From contig JAQNBH010000012.1 of assembly GCA_028752905.1 (NCBI GenBank), forward strand, positions 23,221,112 through 23,285,111: a DNA stretch of 64,000 bases, written 5' to 3'. Positions within the stretch are counted from its first letter, which is position 1; the number at the start of each line of letters is the position of its first letter. A program made the translations under genes and the position numbers. Source of the stretch: Cladorhizidae sp. MBARI D1340-BT2. Its lineage: Eukaryota > Porifera > Demospongiae > Poecilosclerida > Cladorhizidae. Shown here piece after piece: positions 11,384 to 22,561 of the stretch. The notes below the pieces were generated by a model. It was not told where the DNA came from. It did no database searches and saw nothing but the letters and a program-made list of their open reading frames with translations.

Positions 11384-12605
11384 CTATGCAGTTAGTCCCC
11401 AAAGAGAACATAGAGAACGAGCTATCTTTTGAGCTCTGTAACAAGTTCTTAGAACAAAATCTATAGAGCTCCAAAGTTAAACCACATTTTTTTCAAGTAG
11501 AAATAAATGGAGTCGTGTTCCCTTCAAGCCTTCTTGATGTTGTTAATGAAATTCCTTCTTCCTTTTAAGGATGTCATAAATGGAGAAGAGAGAAGATGCT
11601 TCATGGATGTTCAGTTAAGGCTGCGAGGCTGACCTCTCCTCCATACCAAAGGGGAGGAAGGAAATCACTGAGTCTTTACTGCGGCTGCATGAAAAATGAA
11701 ATGGTGTAGAGCACATCATGAATGCATGCACCTGCACAGACCACAAGATACTCTAATTATTCCCAACACTATAATAGTGGGAGAACACTTTACTATACCA
11801 GGTGCTCTACGGTCAAGGGTCAGCTATGCTGTACTCTTCCTGAATTTGAACTTGATTTCTAAATATAAAAGCATACCAAAACTACTGAGTAGTTTCTGGC
11901 AATCCACTACTGGATGTGAGCCTGGCCGGCTGAAATACCTGCCATGCATAGTACTGCCTCCTGCTAACCTAGCTGCTGGTGCTGAGCCTGGCCAGCTGGG
12001 CTCCCTGCCATGCACCTCACTGCAGAGTCAAGAACACTCACTGATGAGTTAACAGAGTGAAGTGTTGTGTCCCTCGGTCCTGTCCACTCGAAGTACATGA
12101 AGGTCAGAGTTCATAGATCAGCGGCTGGGCAAGGTGACCTTCTGAGAGACTACTGCAACAAGACATGTGTGACTAGTGTCTGTGTCCAAGTGAAGTCATG
12201 ACCACGGCCAAACTGATACATTGGAGGCAAACTAAAATTGGTACATGAACATCAACTTCTCCAATATATAAAAAGTGCCTGACATGAACCAAGTGCTTAA
12301 GATTGCTTGCATGCAATGGCAAGATGTCTTGTCTGGTTTGGAGACAGGCATTGACAGCATCATGCTAGCCACAAAATCTGTCCCAAGGTGATCTGTAATT
12401 GGAAATACCCTTCCTTGACGCTGCTCCAATGCAGTGCCTCACTGGGAAATAGCCAACCAAGACACTAATCAGTCTCACCATTCACTGGCTCTCATCAAAG
12501 TCTTCACTGTTACGTTGAAAGTGAATCATAAAATTATAGCGATTATTCCCTAGGCAGGGACCTTAATTGATTACTTCCAACAGCAACTAGAGCATTGGCT
12601 TCCTC
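11384..12605. other. Intergenic with a minor imperfect duplication
   Basis: No gene recognised. Around 11915-12015 a segment containing GAGCCTGGCC..CTG..TGCCATGCA occurs twice in imperfect form. A minus-strand frame at 12232-12429 shows no family I can name. Confidence 0.35.
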
Positions 12606-13068
12606 AGTACTCTTACCCTAGTCACTAATGCTATCATTGCCAGGATACTCTGACCCTGGTCACTACTGCTCTCATTGCCAGAGTAGTCTGACCCTGGTCG
12701 CTACTGCTCTCATTGCCAGAGTACTCTGACCCTGGTCGCTACTGCTATCATTGCCAGAGTACTCTGACCCTGGTCGCTACTGCTATCTTTGCCAGAGTAC
12801 TCTGATCCTGGTCGCTACTGCTATCTTTGCCAGAGTACTCTGACCCTGGTCGCTACTGCTATCTTTGCCAGAGTACTCTGATCCTGGTCGCTACTGCTAT
12901 CTTTGCCAGAGTACTTTGACCCCGGTCACTACTGTGATCATTGCCAGAGGACTCTGATTCTGGTCACTATTTCTATCATTGCCACAGTACTCTGACCCTG
13001 GTCACTACTGCTCTCATTGCCAGAGTACTCTGACCCTGGTCACTACTGCTATCATTGCCAGAGTACTC
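12606..13068. repeat. 38-bp minisatellite, about 12 copies
   Basis: Tandem copies of a 38-bp unit containing CTCTGACCCTGGTC, CTACTGCTATC and TTGCCAGAGTA. Copies differ by a few substitutions. It stops exactly where the hAT-like end CAGAGTTGCCAAC begins, so the element may have inserted into, or at the edge of, the array. Confidence 0.93.
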
Positions 13069-13090
13069 TCAGAGTTGCCAACCGTCCCGG

Positions 13091-14358
13091 TGTCATATCG
13101 AATTGCATCCTAGTAGATTTATGTCCTACCCGGACGTTATTATTTAGAAAAAGCGTCCGTGGGACGTATACAGATCAAGTAAATGCACGTTGGAAAGCGT
13201 CCTATATACCCTATCGAATATCGTCCGCCCAGCAAGACTTTCATTTTCAGTGCCAATAGACTTTCATTTGCATCCATTATAAGTGTAGCCATATAATATG
13301 CAAATTGAATAGACTTTCATTTGCATCCATATAAGTGTAATACATGTAATATAATAACTTTGCTGTTGCACATCGGCCATAAAGACAGTCATCTCATCGT
13401 CGTTACAAGTGTCTACCAAGGGACGGCAATTTGGTGACTCAATGAAGAGCTAAGATGGCCAGTCATATGGCTGTCATAGATCCTGACTTGATCTCCCTTC
13501 GATGATGCAACACACCAGTGGTTTCCATCCACATAATGTATCTGTATGGATTCTTGGTTTTGACAAATCCATAATTCTGTCAAAAAAGACAATTTTGCAA
13601 ACCACCCAGGGATCGAAATTGCTCTTTGAGGATTCTTTGCGCAAGGTTCACATGTTCATCAGTGAGCTGTTTCCCTCTCTTGAGGTCTTCCCTAATGCTT
13701 TTTGAAAATGTTAGGGTCTTGCTTCGTTTCCTGGGCTGGGTGAAGTGGCAGTCTCCTGACCTCGCATGCTTCTGTGATGGCAGTTTGTTCCTCAATCCCT
13801 TTACCAATTCTATGAAGGAAAATTGTTATGTAATGGCATTCAGACTTTTTTGGTGTAGGTTGGCATACTGCTTACCACTTCTCTTCAGAGGTCCTTTTGC
13901 CTGCACAGCTAAAATTATTACAAATTGACTAGTATATAATATGAAGACAATAGAATTATGTTAAAATTACAATTATGAAAATTATACAGGATATAGCTAT
14001 GTTACAGTTAGCTACACCAACCTAGGTGTCCATGCTTTCAATAGTCTCTGCTTTACTTCCGCAGTTTCTACCACAAGCCTTTTCTCTTGGTTACCGATAT
14101 AACCTTCATGGACATTGAAGTTATTTGCCTTTCTTCTCAAGCTTCTTTTATAGTTGTGTGTGCTATTTATAGGATAGTTTCCAGAATGAATAAATTCAAA
14201 TACTTCAGAGAAAGAGAATTTTTCTTTACAACATAAATTTGTCTGCTGGGACGTAATTCCTCGCCCCCGGACGCTTATGCTCATCGGTTAACATCCTAGC
14301 GGACGAAATATTACGTCCCTAGGACGTATACCAATAGGGGACGTTATCCGTTATGACA
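13091..14358 (-). mobile_element. Ginger-like DNA transposon, internally deleted
   Basis: The ends start TGTCATATCG (left) and, on the other strand, TGTCATAACG (right), flanked by a direct CCGG on each side (13087-13090 and 14359-14362). This fits a 4-bp target duplication and the TGT-start ends of Ginger/integrase-type transposons. On the minus strand 14284-14012 encodes a piece with YKRSLRRKANNFNVHEGYI and RLVVETAEVKQRLLKA, the region just before the H2C2 zinc-binding domain of such integrases. 13807-13400 encodes QLTDEHVNLAQRILKEQF and, after a frameshift, VDGNHWCVASS and RIYDS, the His and Asp region of a C48 (Ulp1-like) protease. The integrase core is missing, so it is non-autonomous. 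Confidence 0.7.
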
Positions 14359-14780
14359 CCGGAATGGCCGGGACAGTCCCGGAATTTTGAGCCTTGTCCT
14401 GGTGGTGTCCTTGTCCCGGAAATGTCCCGGAATATACAGCTACGCGCACCTTGCGCTTCTCCTCGCTTAGATGGCCACTGCAGTCTCAAGCATGTTTAGT
14501 TTAGTCCTTTAACACTCGTAAAGCAGACACTTTTTAGCAGAGAAAAACTTCAGATAAACAATTACGGGTGTGCGAAACAACCTTTGACCTTGTTTCGATT
14601 GGAGGTGAGGCACTCACGTGAAACTTCTTACGAGCAGCAAAGAAGCAGAGCCATTTTGACAATAAATGGATCAAAGAATTTCAGGGGATAGGGATAGGCA
14701 AGAGTTTCAAAGGTATAAATAAAAAATATATAATGAAATTGATTGACAAAGTAAGTAAGCATGGAATACAGCAAATAGAG

Positions 14781-15650
14781 GGTAATTTATTATTATTTTT
14801 TTAAATTTTTTTATTTATTACTTCCCATATCATATAATTGAGACAATCGAGGTGAGACATGAATAGAAGTACACTGAAGGACAACTAGCCTATGTGACTA
14901 GTAGCCTAAACATGCAATGGATAAAAATTATTAAATTAATACTTAATTAAAGATAGGAGCGTGGGGTGTATGGGAACAATTTGCACAAGGACATACATAA
15001 TGAAAGGTACAAGGGGAGTCAGGGTTGAAGTTGGGTTTGATGTGGCTTAATAAAACCTGCTTGATATTATGCTTGATGGTGCTGGAGGATAGATTGATAT
15101 CAATAGGCGGAAAGGAGTTCCATAATCTTGGTAACCTATTAAAGTAGGTATAGTGTGTAGTGTTTGACGTGCAACGGCTGAGACTCATACGCTGGTTGGT
15201 GCCCGATCTTGTAGTGTTAGAACTAAATTTGATGAATTTATTAATGTCAAAGTGGCATGCTGGAGATTTGAGGCTTCTCACACAGAACAGAACATCATTT
15301 AGTACATCAAAGGTAGAAGGTCCAGTTGAATAAGCCTTGTTTTATAATCAGTTACATAGTCATTTAGAATGAACTTAGTAGCCCTCCTCTGTATCTTTTC
15401 AAGCTTCAGGATATCCTTGATTAAATGTGGATGCCAAATCTGTGAGCAGTACAAAAGTTGTGATCTTACGACAGATATATACAGAATTTTCTTGGCTGAT
15501 ACAGAATCAGCTGAGCTGAATGTGCGCCGTAGTAGCCCAATGATTTTATATGCCCTTGAGGCCAGATGATTATAATGAGCTGTCCAAGAGAGATCAATAA
15601 TAACATCATGGGTATAGTGTGCTGCTTGTGTTCAATGCAATAGTAATGTC
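14781..15650 (-). mobile_element. LINE 3' fragment (CR1/Jockey-like)
   Basis: Minus-strand translation reads AYKIIGLLRRTFSS, then KKILYISVVRSQLLYCSQIW, then KLEKIQRRATKFILNDY (about 15570-15310). After a frame change it reads MRSLKSPACHF and YFNRLPRLWNSFPPIDI through CPCANC (15281-14943). This is the end of the RT region of CR1/Jockey-type LINEs. The 3' end is AT-rich with TAA repeats at about 14781-14820. It is 5'-truncated and inserted into the hAT remnant. Confidence 0.75.
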
Positions 15651-15673
15651 AGTAGTCTTGCCTTGATTTCAGG

Positions 15674-16740
15674 TCACTTGTATGCCCGATGTACTCTGTG
15701 TGCAATCGACTTTGGTGTTACGCATGGTGGCCGTAATGATGTCACATCTCACCTCAAGAGCAAGAAACATAAGGATATGTCAAAGGCTGTGCTATCAACT
15801 ATTCCAATCACCTCTCTCTTCCAACATCAGAGAAGTGATCAAGTAATCGAAGCAGAGGTCAGGTGGGCTACATTTGTTGCTAAGCACAACATATCCTTTC
15901 TGTCTAGTGACCATGCCACCAAGCTTTTCAGCAAGATGTTCCCAGACTCTGAAATTGCAAAGAAATTATCCTGTTCCCACACCAAAACCACCGCCATAGT
16001 GAAGAAAGGTCTTGCTCCTTACTTCACACAGAGAGTTATGGAGTCAATGTCAAGTGGTCCATTCTCTTTGATGATTGATGAATCCCATGACAAGAGGGAC
16101 AAGTCTTGCATAATTATTTTTAGGCTTCTTGATCCACAAGTAGGTGAAGTACGGACGAGATTCTTGGATATGCCGGTTGTGAACATTGATATAGCTACCA
16201 ACTTGTTTCAAGCCTTGAAGGAGTCACTGACTAAGAATGGGCTCAGCTTTGACAATGCAGTGTCTTTCATGTCTGATACCACCAAAGTTATGAAATGAGT
16301 GAGGTCAGGTGTGCAGAAGTTGATGAAGGATGAGATCCCAACTTTGTATGATGTTGGTTGCATCTGCCATTTGGCTGATTTAACAGTCAAAGCTGGTTTG
16401 AAAGTACTCCCAGTGAACATTGACCAGCTCTTCATCGACATATTCTACTACTTCCATAGCAGCAAGAGAGCAGCAATTTGTCATCCTATGGTGTTCACTT
16501 TTCACCACTGAGCCAGGTGTGATTTTGAAGCATTGCCCCACACGATGGCTCAGCTTGCTGAAGTGTGTGAATCGTTACCTCAGGCAGTATGATGGTTTGA
16601 AGTCATTCTTCTTGTCTTGTGAGGAAGCTAAGGTCTGTAGCATTCTTTCAAGGCTTGAGAATCCTCTGACGAAACCTCTGTTGTTCTTTTATCTTGCCTT
16701 TAATGGATCACCTCTTCCAGAAATCGACAGAGAATACTAC
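15674..16740 (+). pseudogene. hAT transposase pseudogene
   Basis: The translation starts after an acceptor-like TGATTTCAG. It has a BED-like zinc segment (C..C, then SHLKSKKHKDM with H...H), then KLSCSHTKTTAIV, FSLMIDESHDKRDKSC (first catalytic Asp region) and LSFDNAVSFMSDTTKVMK. A TGA at 16296-16298 replaces a codon in the conserved DTTxVM..RSG block. The frame then resumes through IPTLYDVGCICHLADL to about 16460, where a frameshift moves it to CPTRWLSLLKCVNRYLRQY. Similarity stops near 16700 before the C-terminal dimerisation domain. It is therefore inactive: one nonsense change, one frameshift and a 3' truncation. Confidence 0.8.
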
Positions 16741-17060
16741 CTCACAGCTGACAGGTCGGCGTATAAAGTGGTCAAGGGAAAGGCGCTCGCTAATTAGGGG
16801 GCGGGCACTAAAGCTTGCAAGACTAACTTCTTTTGTAATCAGGTAGCCAAGGACCCGCTTTCTCTTCAGGCAATATACCGCTAAGGCTGGAAAGCCCTCA
16901 AGACAAAGATCAAGCACGTTTTTAGTACACACCACACCATAAGGTCACACGAAAAAGGTTCTGGGACAATTGAATTAATTAATACCACGTATAATCGGAT
17001 AAAGAGTGAGAGTGAGAGAGGATTGTCAGATGTGATTCATCAGGTAAAACGTCATGAAAA

Positions 17061-17345
17061 ATGTGGTTTCCTCTGATTCTATCCATTATCTCTGTTAGCA
17101 GCGTCAGCTGCAAGCCGTTTATGGCAACAATTTTTACTTCTGGTTGACATGAAGTGGGGGAGGACATTACATGCAAAGTTGTGATCACCAGCACTGAGGA
17201 TCAAGACTGCTACCTTCTGACGAGAAACACACCACTCAATGAGCTGGCTTCACACACATTCAAATTTACTCAGAATGGAAATCCAGTGCTCTATGATGGT
17301 CTTCTTTACCAACAAACACCTCCAGGCCATAAGTTTTACCACTAG
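17061..17345 (+). pseudogene. M35 N-terminal fragment with codon-29 stop
   Basis: Starts with MWFPLILSIISVSSVSCKPF (signal peptide) and reads MATIFTSG, then TGA at 17145-17147, then HEVGEDITCKVVITSTED through LLYQQTP before diverging. It belongs to a subfamily with TEDxDCYLL instead of NDRDYYLL. The same stop at codon 29 is found in the copies at 50082 and 59805. The catalytic domain is absent. The upstream TATA box is degraded (GGATAAAGAG). Sequence from 17346 to 18039 holds nothing I recognise. Confidence 0.85.
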
Positions 17346-18039
17346 AAGATTCCAAACTGTAGAAAAACTAACCCATTTCTTGATTCAGCATTAAAAAATG
17401 GGCCTGTCATGGCAATGCATTGGACAGTCTACACTGTTTAACAACAGTGTATGATCTGTTATCAATATTGTACTATTCCCTTTTGTTGTCTTGGTAAACC
17501 TGGGTATAGCTATACATCTACTCTTACAGGTAGTTTTTGCATTTTAGAACCTGGAGGCAATTTTGCCACCATGTAAGATTTACTACATGTTGTGATCCTC
17601 TATGACAGGCTTTTGTATTATCTATTTGACAATTCCCATGTCCTTTTTATATTTTGTCAGGGCAAACTATATTTGCCAAAAAATTCAGGGAAAATGCATT
17701 CAAATTTTTGTTGCTCATTTCATTTGTCCAAATATTATGTCATTATGTGGCAGGCCATAAGTATATGCAGCTCCAGAAATTTGTTTGCCATTACCTTTAG
17801 ATGATAAAAATCACACCCGTTTGTACTTTGTCATGACTCCTGACAGACTTATTGAAAAACATGATGTAGCTACCTGTTGCATACAATGATTGCTCTACCA
17901 CACCATTTGTAGTGAGCTATTTTAAACATGTGAAGCTCAATTGGGAAGCTTCTTCTTGGCAGTACAAAGCTAACTGGTAGTGCCACAGTAGATTGTGTAG
18001 AGAGAACATTTGGATGCTAATGTCAATAATTGGGAAAAA
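17346..18039. other. Intergenic, no gene recognised
   Basis: AT-rich spacer between two M35 pseudogenes. Short frames only. Confidence 0.4.
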
Positions 18040-19135
18040 ATGTGGCTTTCTTTCCTTTTATCGATTATCACTGTTACCAGTGGTAGCTGCAAACTGTTTA
18101 CGGCAATAATCTCCACTTCTGGTCGATATGAAGTGGGTAAGGACATGACGTGTGAAGTGGTGATCACCAACACTGAGGCTCAAGACTATTGCCTCCTGAA
18201 GCGAAACACACCCTTCAATGAGTTGGCATCACACACTTTCGAAATAACTCGGGATGGAAAACCGATGGTTTTCTCTACCAACGAACACCTCCAACTTCAA
18301 AGGAGTTCGTACTGGTTCAGGTAAAATCTTCAATCTCTACATCAATTGATCTTTCTCAGTGTTACAGTTTTAAAGTTAATGCTGAGTATAAGGTCATAAT
18401 GAGATCCATGATAACTTATTACCTACACAACATATCAGACAGCAAGTCTCAGATTATCTCTTCAAATGAACAAATCATTCAAAGTCTTTGGAAATAGGGC
18501 AAAGAAACCAACCAAAGCACAAGTTATTCGTGATGATGTAAAGCTCATGGGCTCTCGTGTTATTTCCAAACTAGGAGATTACGTGACACCATCATTCAGA
18601 GGTACACCTACATCTGATGACAAAACAACTGCCATCAAGGTATACAATGCTACTTTAAAAATGTAGTCAAAAGTAGAGCAAGCGTGTACAGTAAGTTGAT
18701 AAATTGGTTTTCGCCTTTATCGATTCATGGGTAGGATGGAATTAATCCAAAGTCAAGAAATCTATGGAGACGAGAAGGTACATTTTCTACTTTGATGGTG
18801 ATCTTTGCAATGAATATGAATATATCATCGCTTATACCTGCTTCAGGTGCACAACTCTGTATTTCTGTGATTTGTATCGTCAACAGCCAGACATAGAAGG
18901 CTATGATACTAAATTTGGAACTGTTCTTCATGAGTTATCGCATGCAGCCGCTTCTACTGATGATTTTGTCTATGGCATGAATAACTCTATTGAACTGGCC
19001 AAAAATAGCCCACGTGAGGCCATATTCAATGCTGACAACTATGTTTATTTCTCAGAGTCCTTATCCAAGTATTTATTTGTTACTGTTGTTGTTGTTCTTA
19101 GTTACATATATACGGCGGTGTGCATTATATTTTAA
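18040..19135 (+). pseudogene. Diverged M35 metallopeptidase pseudogene
   Basis: This is the oldest-looking M35 copy. It has signal peptide MWLSFLLSIITVTSGSC and an N-terminal domain with GRYEVGKDMTCEVVITNT. A deletion of about 8 bp near 18265 shifts the frame, which continues through SISTSIDLSQCYSFKVN and ISDSKSQIISSN. A second shift comes near 18466, before KSFKVFGNRAKK and FRGTPTSDDKT. The segment equivalent to the DRDGNTYTNFFGY region is missing (about 18665-18760); a GTAAGT there could be a cryptic splice site. The catalytic part is open (18764-19135) and keeps GTVLHELSHAAAS, TDDFVYG and NADNYVYFSESLS, so all expected zinc ligands survive. It lacks the usual stop and runs on 21 codons. 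Confidence 0.8.
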
Positions 19136-20461
19136 ATCATTATTATTTTTGTCATTGATAGCGAAGAAACAATCATAGTTAGCCACATATTTATATATAA
19201 AACAAAAATCAGACGTTGCCACAAATACCAAAAGAAAAATATTGTGTATATGATGATATATATTGGTATACTGGGGAGATGACACTATTTAGCTTTTTTT
19301 CTTCTTCCTATGAATAATGAACTCAATATCCAAAGTCTGATTATGAGCATGATATACTATAATAAGTTAATGTTCTATGATCAAGATTCCAGAAAAAAGC
19401 AAGGGAAAGAGGTTCTAGTGAAGTGTGGCAGAGACTTGGAGAGAAACAGAAGAACAATGCATAGCTAAAGTGTGAGAAAGCAATTAAGGTGTTTGACAGA
19501 TGGTAATGGTAGGGCTTGTGTGGAGTTAGAACTGTCCTGAGGAAAGTGACTGTTTTAAAGTAGAAGGAGCAAGGCCTGAGCACGGAGAGGAGGGAGGGAC
19601 AATCAGAAGTTCATTGGTGAATACAGAGTCTGCAAAGTGCTGGATATGGTTTGAAGTATCAAAAAGGATGAGGTGCCTACACATATGTAGACTGCTGTTT
19701 TATTAACATGCATGCAGAAATGGAATTGACATACCATTGACTGCAGTTGCTTTGAGTGTGGCAAAAGTGGAGGAAGTGGTGATGTCGAGCTTTCATAATT
19801 ATGTTGAAGAGTCATGAATGATAGACTATCACCATCACACTTTGAGCTAGAAGAAGAGTTCTGAGTAGTTGTAGATTCAGAAAAGTGCTTTGAAACAAGT
19901 TGGCATCAAAATATTCTTTCAGGAGATAAATGTTGACTGCCTTTAAGCACACACCCAGATGATGAATTGGCAAGCTTCCTCTTTACCAAGATGTTCCTTG
20001 ATCACATATGGCCCTAACCATCTCTTCTCAAACTTTTCACCTTTACAGCTGTCCCTTTGGGAGTTTCTAAACAATACCTTTGTACTGCATTTCAGGACCT
20101 ATATACAATGAAATGACCGTATTTTATAACTCTTCATAAATTCTATATTATAAAATATATAACTACCTTTATTGCAGAACCTCTAATCATAATCCATATC
20201 TGTACCAGATCAATAATGGATTTAGCTGCATAATGGATGCTATTTCTAATTGAGTTCATCAATGCAATGGTACCTGTTGGACTAGTATCATCAGACCCAT
20301 CAGTTTCTTCTTGTGACCTTTCATCTTCAACTTCAATAGGAAGCACTGGCTAATGTAACAATGAAAACTAAAATAATAAATGACTTGTAATTATTGCCTC
20401 ACACCTGCAGAACATTATTTCAAATGGACCAAATTTTGTAGATTTCTGCACTGAAGTGCAA
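19136..20461. other. Intergenic, no gene recognised
   Basis: No supported gene. Short frames with no known family. The first 5.8-kb repeat unit starts abruptly at 20462. Confidence 0.4.
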
Positions 20462-20854
20462 CAACAAAAATAATTATATAAATTTTATTTTTTTGACAAT
20501 GATGACTTTACTTCACTGTGACCGTCCCGATAGCTTCTGGAGGCTCTTCTTCGGTGGAAAGCTGCAGAACCATCTACTGCAGACTCGCTATCTATCAAAA
20601 TCCTACGGTGTAGAGGAAAAAAGTCGCTCCTGGATGTACTCTGTTGTTAGTGACTTTTTTTTTTACTGTTGTAGACATAGAGATGCGTAACTTTTGTTTC
20701 CCTGGTTCAACAGAGCTGATTCATATACCAAGTTATAGCTCTTTCAATTTTCAATCGAATGATATGCTTTGTTTTGGTTACCAAAAAAGGTATGAAAATA
20801 AAAAATATTTAAAAAATTAAATAAATGTGTTGGCTAAAGTTGGCGGTGAAAGGG
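20462..20854. mobile_element. piggyBac-like right-end remnant
   Basis: The right portion of the element seen complete at 29142-31306. It ends GGCGGTGAAAGGG followed by TTAA (20855-20858). The left part is lost at the unit boundary. Confidence 0.7.
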
Positions 20855-20858
20855 TTAA

Positions 20859-22475
20859 ACGACCCATGCATTTATGATACGAAATTGAAAAATGTGCCTG
20901 ATATCCATTATCCATTGCTTATGTATATTGCTTATGGTTGAAATTTATGACACCGTTATCCACTGGAAGGGTTTAGTACTGCTCTCATGACTGACAGCTA
21001 ATAGGATGCCAGCTCCTGACATGTCTTACCCTCTCCATGTTGGGAATGATAAAAATACAAAATCGAAGCAGCTACAGTTAATGATTAATACTAGTCAGAA
21101 ATTTACTTTAAGTCCCTATCAAGCAACCATATAATGATACAGTGATAACATTTTTGTGAACCCACACTGACCACAAACTATGATTATCAACATAGCTTAT
21201 AATGCAGATTGCTAACAGTCAGCAATCATTGTTTTTTGGGGCTATAAGCAGCTAAGGTATTGGAGACAAGGAAGCATGTATAATAATGTCCACAACACAA
21301 CATTTATATTTTTACATAATATATAATTAAGTTTTCATATATGGAGGGAAAAGGAAAAGCAGGCAAAAGAGGCAAAAGAGAGATTAGTTCTCCAAAAGCA
21401 GCATCTATCAAATAAAGTTAAGTCCCAGGATATACTGAAGCTAGCTAGACAAGGCATTACCAGCGTACGCAAAAATAGCCATTGCGTTTAGAAAACTAAC
21501 AGGCTAATACTACAGTTATATCCCATTCACAAACCTAATAAGTCTTCTTGTCTTATCACTTCCTCGTCAGAAACAAAACCACTATTTTGTGCTATAGCGC
21601 TAAGCTCTTCCACTCCCATTACAAGAGTTATGACTGTTGTGGTCATCTTTTCCATGGCTACGGAATATGTGAATGGATAAATTGTAGGTTTGGTGACCAA
21701 ACTGGAGGCAATGTCTGTGTGGAAGAGACAGTGGATGGCAAGGCTGAGGAGGTGGCAGTGGAAGCAATGAAAGAGGGTGATGGTTGGATTTGTTGTTGAG
21801 TCTGAGTTGGGGCTGGGGTGTGTAAGTAGGTGTGGTTGATACTGATGTTGGTTGAGGCATGGGTGTGGTCAATTCTGTTGTAGGTTGAGGCTGGAGTATG
21901 GAAGTCAGTGTGGTCAATATACTGATGTGGTTTGAGGCTGGGGTGGGGTCAATACTGATGTGGTTTGAGGCTGGAGTGTGGTCGATACTGAAGTATCTGG
22001 AAGTGCATGTGGTAGTGTTTGCAGAGTCTGATGTGGAAGCAACCACAGAGTCTTTTACTGAGATGGGTGTGGTAAAAGCAGCATTCAAATGTACTTGGGT
22101 CGATGGGTTGGGTAAAGGTGTCGTGTGTAATGCGGCAGGTATCGCGAAGGAATGAGCATCTTCCCTAAATATATTTTATCAACATTTGTTCACTAAAATT
22201 TCCTTACCTTCTTGCAGGCCTTCAAATTCCTCAACACTTCCATCTGCAAATGGCTCATCCAAGTCCCTATCTGCATCCAATGCCTTGAGGACCTCCTTAC
22301 AAAGAGAAACATTGTCTTTTTGTTATCCTATTTTTAATATGTATAAGTCACAATTGTTTTCAAGATGTTATAGCAAGTGCTATAATTATAGTGCTATATA
22401 ATAAAGGCACTATCATGAACTTACAGTATTATAGAGCGGTATCGCAGCAATGGATCCTTAGCCGATCGCGAGGCT
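20859..22475 (-). repeat. Unclassified transposon-like module
   Basis: Shared by all units (also 25453-27061 and 31311-32833; in shortened, inverted form at 40.8-41.7, 52.4-53.4 and 62.4-63.3 kb). On the minus strand, about 22310-22208 encodes KEVLKALDADRDLDEPFADG, an acidic stretch ending at a GTAAGG donor. Then comes a Pro/Thr/Ser-rich open frame (22088-21600) with imperfect TPASNHISID repeats. A different frame near its end encodes MEKMTTTVITLVMGVEELSAI and SDEEVIRQED. An acidic plus P/T-rich N-terminus would suit a transposase, but no catalytic core is visible and I cannot name the family. Confidence 0.55.
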
Positions 22476-22558
22476 GACGCCATTTGGCGTCAACCGCCGT
22501 TATGAGCACGCAAGGGCGTGACGCCAAATGGCGTCTGAGCACGCACGCCAATTGGCGT
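22476..22558. repeat. Cluster of three GC-rich palindromes
   Basis: GACGCCATTTGGCGTC (22476-22491), GACGCCAAATGGCGTC (22520-22535) and the perfect palindrome ACGCCAATTGGCGT (22545-22558), separated by AGCACGC-containing spacers, in otherwise AT-rich DNA. All three share the half-site ACGCCA. The cluster lies between the unclassified module and the duplicated M35 promoter block. Confidence 0.85.
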
Positions 22559-22561
22559 CTA

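Larger units (their letters stand above)
13069..16797 (+). mobile_element. Composite hAT remnant
   Basis: The left border begins CAGAGTTGCCAAC, a typical hAT-type terminal sequence, followed by repeated TCCCGG motifs (13085 and 14362-14430). The transposase remnant is at about 15674-16740. Two later insertions split it: a Ginger-like element (13091-14358) and a minus-strand LINE (about 14781-15650). No matching right terminal repeat was found, and the coding part ends in unrelated sequence near 16700, so the right side is truncated. Confidence 0.55.

Noticed and set aside
12232..12429. Minus-strand 65-codon frame
   Set aside because: No recognisable family and no homologue within the window; not enough to call a gene.
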